This document shows, piece after piece, positions 60,524-64,000 of a stretch of DNA of 64,000 nucleotides. The position numbers and the translations under genes were made by a program. The DNA is from Bradyrhizobium sp. CB2312 (GTDB taxonomy: Bacteria; Pseudomonadota; Alphaproteobacteria; Rhizobiales; Xanthobacteraceae), in the NCBI RefSeq assembly GCF_029714425.1, contig NZ_CP121668.1, forward strand, positions 2,439,501 to 2,503,500. The letters are read 5' to 3'. Position 1 is the stretch's first letter; each line of letters opens with the position of its first letter. The notes under the pieces were generated by a model that was given only the letters and a program-made list of their open reading frames with translations, had not been told where the DNA came from and ran no database searches.

Positions 60524-60552
60524 TCGCATATGCGACAATCTGTAGCGTTACA
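60524..60552. promoter_or_regulatory. Putative BlaI-type operator region
   Basis: A perfect 12-base palindrome TCGCATATGCGA (60524-60535) and, at 60541-60552, TGTAGCGTTACA with TGTA/TACA arms of the kind that BlaI/MecI proteins bind. They lie 29-57 bp before the BlaI-type start. One of them may be the autoregulatory operator; assignment is by eye. Confidence 0.45.
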
Positions 60553-60580
60553 AGAAACTCAAGCCGCAAGGTAAGCCGCC

Positions 60581-60973
60581 ATGGACGATCGTTTGCCCGA
60601 ACTGGGAGACCTCGAGCGCGAGGTCATGCAATTGGTTTGGGCCCATGGTCCCGTCACGGCCGAAATCGTGCGTGAGCGGCTGTCGCGGCGCCTGAAGGAG
60701 TCGACCGTGCGCACCGTGCTGCGCCGGCTCGAAGAAAAAGGCTATGCTAACCACACCGTGGACGGACGGACCTATGTCTACACCGCCGCCGAACCACGCG
60801 CGAAGGTCGCCGCCAAGGCGGTGCAGCGCATCGTCGACTGGTTCTGCAACGGCTCGATCGAGGAAGTCCTCGTCGGCATGGTGGACAATGCGATGCTCGA
60901 CCAGCAGCAGCTGCGCACGCTGGCCGATCAGGTGGCCAAGGCGAAGAAGGCGAGGGGAGTGAAGAAAGAATGA
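60581..60973 (+). CDS. BlaI/MecI/CopY family repressor
   Basis: A 130-residue winged-helix repressor. MDDRLPELGDLEREVMQLVWAHGPVTAEIVRERL and LKESTVRTVLRRLEEKGYANHTVDGRTYVYTAA form the DNA-binding domain; the C-terminal helices dimerise and contain the region cleaved by the partner peptidase in other systems. The stop overlaps the M56 peptidase start (ATGA). The pair should act as a signal-relieved repressor of its own operon. In alphaproteobacteria such pairs are usually not linked to beta-lactamases. Confidence 0.92.
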   Translation: MDDRLPELGDLEREVMQLVWAHGPVTAEIVRERLSRRLKESTVRTVLRRLEEKGYANHTVDGRTYVYTAAEPRAKVAAKAVQRIVDWFCNGSIEEVLVGMVDNAMLDQQQLRTLADQVAKAKKARGVKKE

Positions 60974-63489
60974 TCGCAACTCTGGCGGAGGCGGCGCTGC
61001 GCTCCCTTGTGCTGGGAGGCGTCGTCTGGTTCGGTCTTTATCTTTTTCGCGTGCGAAATCCACACGTCCACATGACGGCGTGGATCGTCGTGCTGCTGGC
61101 GTCGCTGGCGATGCCTTTCGTGATGCATTGGCCGACGCTGACCATCACGCGGCTGCCTCTGCCGATGCCCATGCCGGACGATGTCGTTCCGGCCGACATC
61201 TCGATGCTGGAGACGCCGCAGCCAGCCCTGGCGATGCCGCCGGGCGCCGCCGTCGTGGCGCCGGCGAGGGGCGGGTTCTCGATCAATTGGTGGCTGGTCG
61301 CCACCATCGTCTATGCCGGCGTCGCCGGGCTGCTCTTGCTGCGGCTCGCCATCGGCCTCTGCCTGACCTGGCGCCTGGCGCGGGCGGCGCAGCCCGTGAG
61401 CGGCGCGACCATGATCGGAGCCGACGTGCGCGTCAGCCGCGACGTCGGCGGTCCGGTCACCTTCGGCTCGACCATCCTGGTGCCGCCGCAATTTGCCGGC
61501 TGGGACGCGAAGAAGCGCCTCGCGGTGCTCGCGCATGAAGGCGCGCATGTCGCCAATGGCGATTTCTACATCCTGCTGCTGGCCTCGCTCAACCGCGCGG
61601 TGTTCTGGTTCAGCCCGTTCTCGTGGTGGCAGCTCGCGCGCCTCGCCGAGCTCGCCGAGATCATCAGCGACGCCGAGGCGATCGAGGTGATCGACGACCG
61701 GCTGTCCTATGCCGAAATCCTGCTGGATTTCGCCAGCACCGTGAAACCGCGGCCGGTGGAGCTCGCGATGGCGCGCGCCTCGACCGTGCGCGCCCGTGTC
61801 GAGCGCATCATCGCGGCGGCCGCGATGCCCGTCGCGGTCGGCTGGCGCAAGCGGCTGTGGATCGCGGCCGCGATCGTTCCAGCCGTGATCGTGTCCGCCG
61901 GCATGATCGCCTATCGCACACCCGAGCCCGCGCCCGTCGCCGCCGAGACCGGCGAGGTGCCGGCCCAGCATTATCGCCCCTTCGTCAATTTCTATGCCAT
62001 GGGGCCGTCTTCCGTGTTCGCCATCTTCCGCGAGGGCGACGAGCTCTATGGCCAGCTCACCGGGCAGCGCAGGCTGCGCCTGACGGTCGGCAGCGACGGC
62101 ACCGCGTCCTACGCGGCCTCGTCCGGCGAGATCACGTTCTCGGCTGAGGCGGAGCGCCGCTCCTCCGAGCTGATGCTGCGCATGAACGGCCGCGACATTC
62201 GCGCGGTTCGCGTCGCCGAGATGCCGACGGCGGCGGCCGAGCCCGCAGCGCTTGATCAATATGTCGGCTGGTACAGGGTCGCGCCGAACCGCGTGCTCAC
62301 CGTGCGCCGCGACGGCGATCGTCTCCAGGTGCAGGAAACCGTGCAGGGCCAGGCGGCGCTCCTCACCGAGGGGACCGACGTCTTCTCGATCCATGGCGAC
62401 AATCTCTTGATCTTCCTGCGCGACGCGCAGGCCAAGGTCTCGCGGGTTCTCGTCCAGAACGCGGTGTTCGGCGCGCGGCTTGCGCCGCGGATCGACGCGG
62501 CGGTGGCGCAGGCGATCGAGGCCGATTTCGCGCGCCGTGTCGCGGAAGTTCCGGATCGCTTCCGGGAGCAGGTCCCGGTCGCCGGCGGCAAGGACTTGAT
62601 CTTGCGCGGGATCGAGGACTTACGGCGCGGTACGCCGAACTACGATCGCATGAGCGCCCCGCTGGCTGCCAAGATCCATCGTCAGCTCAATGAAACGCAG
62701 GCGACGTTCGCGGCGCTCGGCGCAGTCGAGTGGCTCTTCTTCCGCGGCGTCGGCCCCGGCGGCTACGACATCTATGGCGCGAAGTTCGAGAACGGCACGG
62801 CGGAATTCCGCCTGCTGCTCGAGCCCGACGGCAAGGTTGGCGACGTGCTGTTCCGGGCCGACGGCAACGACGAACTCGGCGGCATTGTGCTTTGCGCGGA
62901 GGAGGCGAATGTGCGCGGCTACGCCGGGACGTCGCCGATCAGGATCATGGTCTATAACGAGATGGGCGAGGACATCCAGGTCTTCAATCTCGATGCCGGC
63001 GGCAATCGCAGGATGCAGAGCCTCGTCAGGCCCAACGCGACCTGGGCCGCGACCACCACCGTGAACAATCCGTGGGTGATCGCCGACAAGTCGGGGCGGT
63101 GCATGGAGATCCTGGTGCCGGGCCGGCAGACCCGCTTTCACAATGTGGAAGCCTCGAATATCGGTGCCAAGCCGGGACGCGCGGCACGCCGCGCCGTTCC
63201 GATCGCCAATGGCGAGGAGATGCTGCGCCGTTACATCGAGAGCGTCGGCAAGGGCCGGCCGGACTACGAGCACATGACGCCGGAGGTGGCCGACCTCACG
63301 CGCCAGCAGCTTCCGTTCGACCAGGCGATCCTGGCGCGGTTAGGTGCGCTGCGCGCGGTCTCCTTCCGCGGCGTCACCGCGCTCGACAGCGACATCTACG
63401 TCGCCCAGTTCGCCAACGGCTCGGCGGAGTGGCGCATCGGCGTCAGGAACGGCACGATCACGAAAATCGCGCTCGGGCCGAATTTCTAA
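60970..63489 (+). CDS. M56 family sensor peptidase with VHL-like segment
   Basis: An 839-residue BlaR1-like integral membrane metallopeptidase. Helices lie at about 8-26, 36-53, 106-133 and 296-315. The zinc motif H189-E-G-A-H193 is in LAVLAHEGAHVANGD. After the last helix comes an extracytoplasmic region without a penicillin-binding domain: two DUF3471-like beta units (about 335-495), a duplicated unit (539-628 and 747-836, both ending in an FRG-x-n-DIY strand and a NGTAEFR/NGSAEWR strand), and between them a segment (654-718) resembling the VHL beta domain. The stop codon lies in a repeat (63486). It probably cleaves the BlaI-type repressor on signal. Confidence 0.88.
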   Translation: MIATLAEAALRSLVLGGVVWFGLYLFRVRNPHVHMTAWIVVLLASLAMPFVMHWPTLTITRLPLPMPMPDDVVPADISMLETPQPALAMPPGAAVVAPARGGFSINWWLVATIVYAGVAGLLLLRLAIGLCLTWRLARAAQPVSGATMIGADVRVSRDVGGPVTFGSTILVPPQFAGWDAKKRLAVLAHEGAHVANGDFYILLLASLNRAVFWFSPFSWWQLARLAELAEIISDAEAIEVIDDRLSYAEILLDFASTVKPRPVELAMARASTVRARVERIIAAAAMPVAVGWRKRLWIAAAIVPAVIVSAGMIAYRTPEPAPVAAETGEVPAQHYRPFVNFYAMGPSSVFAIFREGDELYGQLTGQRRLRLTVGSDGTASYAASSGEITFSAEAERRSSELMLRMNGRDIRAVRVAEMPTAAAEPAALDQYVGWYRVAPNRVLTVRRDGDRLQVQETVQGQAALLTEGTDVFSIHGDNLLIFLRDAQAKVSRVLVQNAVFGARLAPRIDAAVAQAIEADFARRVAEVPDRFREQVPVAGGKDLILRGIEDLRRGTPNYDRMSAPLAAKIHRQLNETQATFAALGAVEWLFFRGVGPGGYDIYGAKFENGTAEFRLLLEPDGKVGDVLFRADGNDELGGIVLCAEEANVRGYAGTSPIRIMVYNEMGEDIQVFNLDAGGNRRMQSLVRPNATWAATTTVNNPWVIADKSGRCMEILVPGRQTRFHNVEASNIGAKPGRAARRAVPIANGEEMLRRYIESVGKGRPDYEHMTPEVADLTRQQLPFDQAILARLGALRAVSFRGVTALDSDIYVAQFANGSAEWRIGVRNGTITKIALGPNF

Positions 63490-63611
63490 AGCGCGATGAG
63501 ATCAGGGTGAATCGTCATCGCGCTTTAGCTTGTTGTTCGCGCATGACCTTTTCGGAAAACCGCTGCGCACTTTGCGCTAACGCGGCCCTTCGGGTCCGGA
63601 TCATGCTTTAG
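63486..63611. repeat. CTAAAGCGCGATGA palindromic repeat, copy 2
   Basis: CTAAAGCGCGATGA and TCATCGCGCTTTAG are the same perfect arms as at 35238. The tail (GCATGACCTTTTCGGAAAAC, then GGATCATGCTTTAG) is also shared, with an extra segment (GCGCTAACGCGGCCCTTCGG) in this copy. The TAA stop of the M56 gene (63487-63489) lies inside the left arm. Confidence 0.85.
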
Positions 63612-63780
63612 GACGACTCTCGCCGCCGGCCAGACAGGCCGGCGGCTTCCGATGTCTTGATGGCGGTCGCTCAATCTCTGCTTGCGCGCTCATCTTGCGA
63701 ATGTTACGATCGGTAGCATTACGGTTCGTAGCTTCGTGCGACATGCCGTCGGGCGGCGCGAAAAGATCTGGGCGTTCGCC

Positions 63781-64000
63781 ATGAGCAATTCCGCAAAGGC
63801 CGAAGCTGTGCTGGCGCTTCATCGCTTCGGGATGGGGCCGCGACCGGGATCGATTGCCGCTGTCGGGACGGACCCGCGCGGTGCGCTGATCGCAGAGCTC
63901 GAGCGGCCGCTCACGCTGACCGGAGCGGCCAGTCTTCCGACGAGTGCGAAGGCCTATCGCACTGTGGCCGACGCCAATGCGCGGCGCACCGCGCGCGCCA
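63781..64000 (+). CDS. DUF1800 family protein (partial, N-terminus)
   Basis: The frame opens at ATG 63781 and runs off the right edge; 73 residues are visible. ALHRFGMGPRPGSIAAVG, then DPRGALIAELERP, is the standard DUF1800 N-terminal pattern. These proteins are usually exported and paired with a DUF1501 protein, which would lie outside the window. No export signal is visible, as is common in alphaproteobacterial members. The ribosome site before 63781 is weak. The 170 bp before it hold no gene that I can see. Confidence 0.85.
   Translation, partial: MSNSAKAEAVLALHRFGMGPRPGSIAAVGTDPRGALIAELERPLTLTGAASLPTSAKAYRTVADANARRTARA

Overview
This 64 kb window is a stretch of high-GC chromosome that looks like Bradyrhizobium or a close Rhizobiales relative. 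The reasons are the strong G/C bias at third codon positions, several families of dispersed palindromic intergenic repeats, FixK/FNR boxes beside a FixK-type regulator, a circularly permuted (two-piece) alphaproteobacterial tmRNA gene, an Irr-like box in front of feoAB, and an abundance of ABC and tripartite-tricarboxylate transporters. I see no transposase, integrase, phage gene, CRISPR array, tRNA or rRNA. Genus assignment is inference from these traits.

Layout. 1-3.8 kb: a truncated cupin/AraC-type regulator, an AhpD-like protein, and a soxC-soxD-DUF302-membrane protein cluster. 4.1-7.1 kb: a small microaerobic-looking island in which a cysteine-free FixK-like regulator sits between two orphan genes, each preceded by a TTGA-N6-TCAA box. 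7.3-12.4 kb, mostly minus strand: feoBA, an RHH protein with a DUF4169 protein, fumC, and sspB followed by the permuted ssrA tmRNA gene. 13-17.6 kb: split chromate transporter and a TctB/TctA/TctC tricarboxylate transporter. 17.8-23.7 kb: thyA-GNAT-folA, then hflK-hflC-DUF2065-degP. 23.8-33.2 kb: serB/miaA and the branched-chain amino acid genes ilvB, ilvN and ilvC. A leader peptide with an attenuator precedes ilvB, and a threonine dehydratase-like gene flanked by direct repeats lies between ilvB and ilvN. 33.6-38 kb: SDR, TetR with a divergent haem/ferric-reductase-like membrane protein, and an alkaline-phosphatase-superfamily membrane enzyme. 38-48 kb: an osmoprotectant-type ABC transporter, a NitT/TauT-type ABC transporter whose binding protein is 4 kb away, and between its parts a DUF305 / beta-propeller / ECF sigma / anti-sigma module. 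48.3-53.9 kb: a complete Liv-type transporter with an overlapping polyphosphate kinase 2. 54-58.3 kb: MscS channel and an orphan Bug-type binding protein. 58.7-64 kb: malic enzyme, a BlaI/M56 sensor pair, and the start of a DUF1800 protein.

How the parts work together: most genes are housekeeping or transport. The regulatory content stands out more. The tmRNA lies next to the adaptor that delivers its tagged products to ClpXP. The ilv leader can form mutually exclusive RNA hairpins. Two TGTAA-N7-TTACA operators lie between a TetR gene and its divergent target. The M56 sensor peptidase carries an unusual periplasmic region with an internal duplication around a segment resembling the VHL beta domain. 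That architecture and the DUF305/propeller/ECF sigma module are the best candidates for incompletely described systems.
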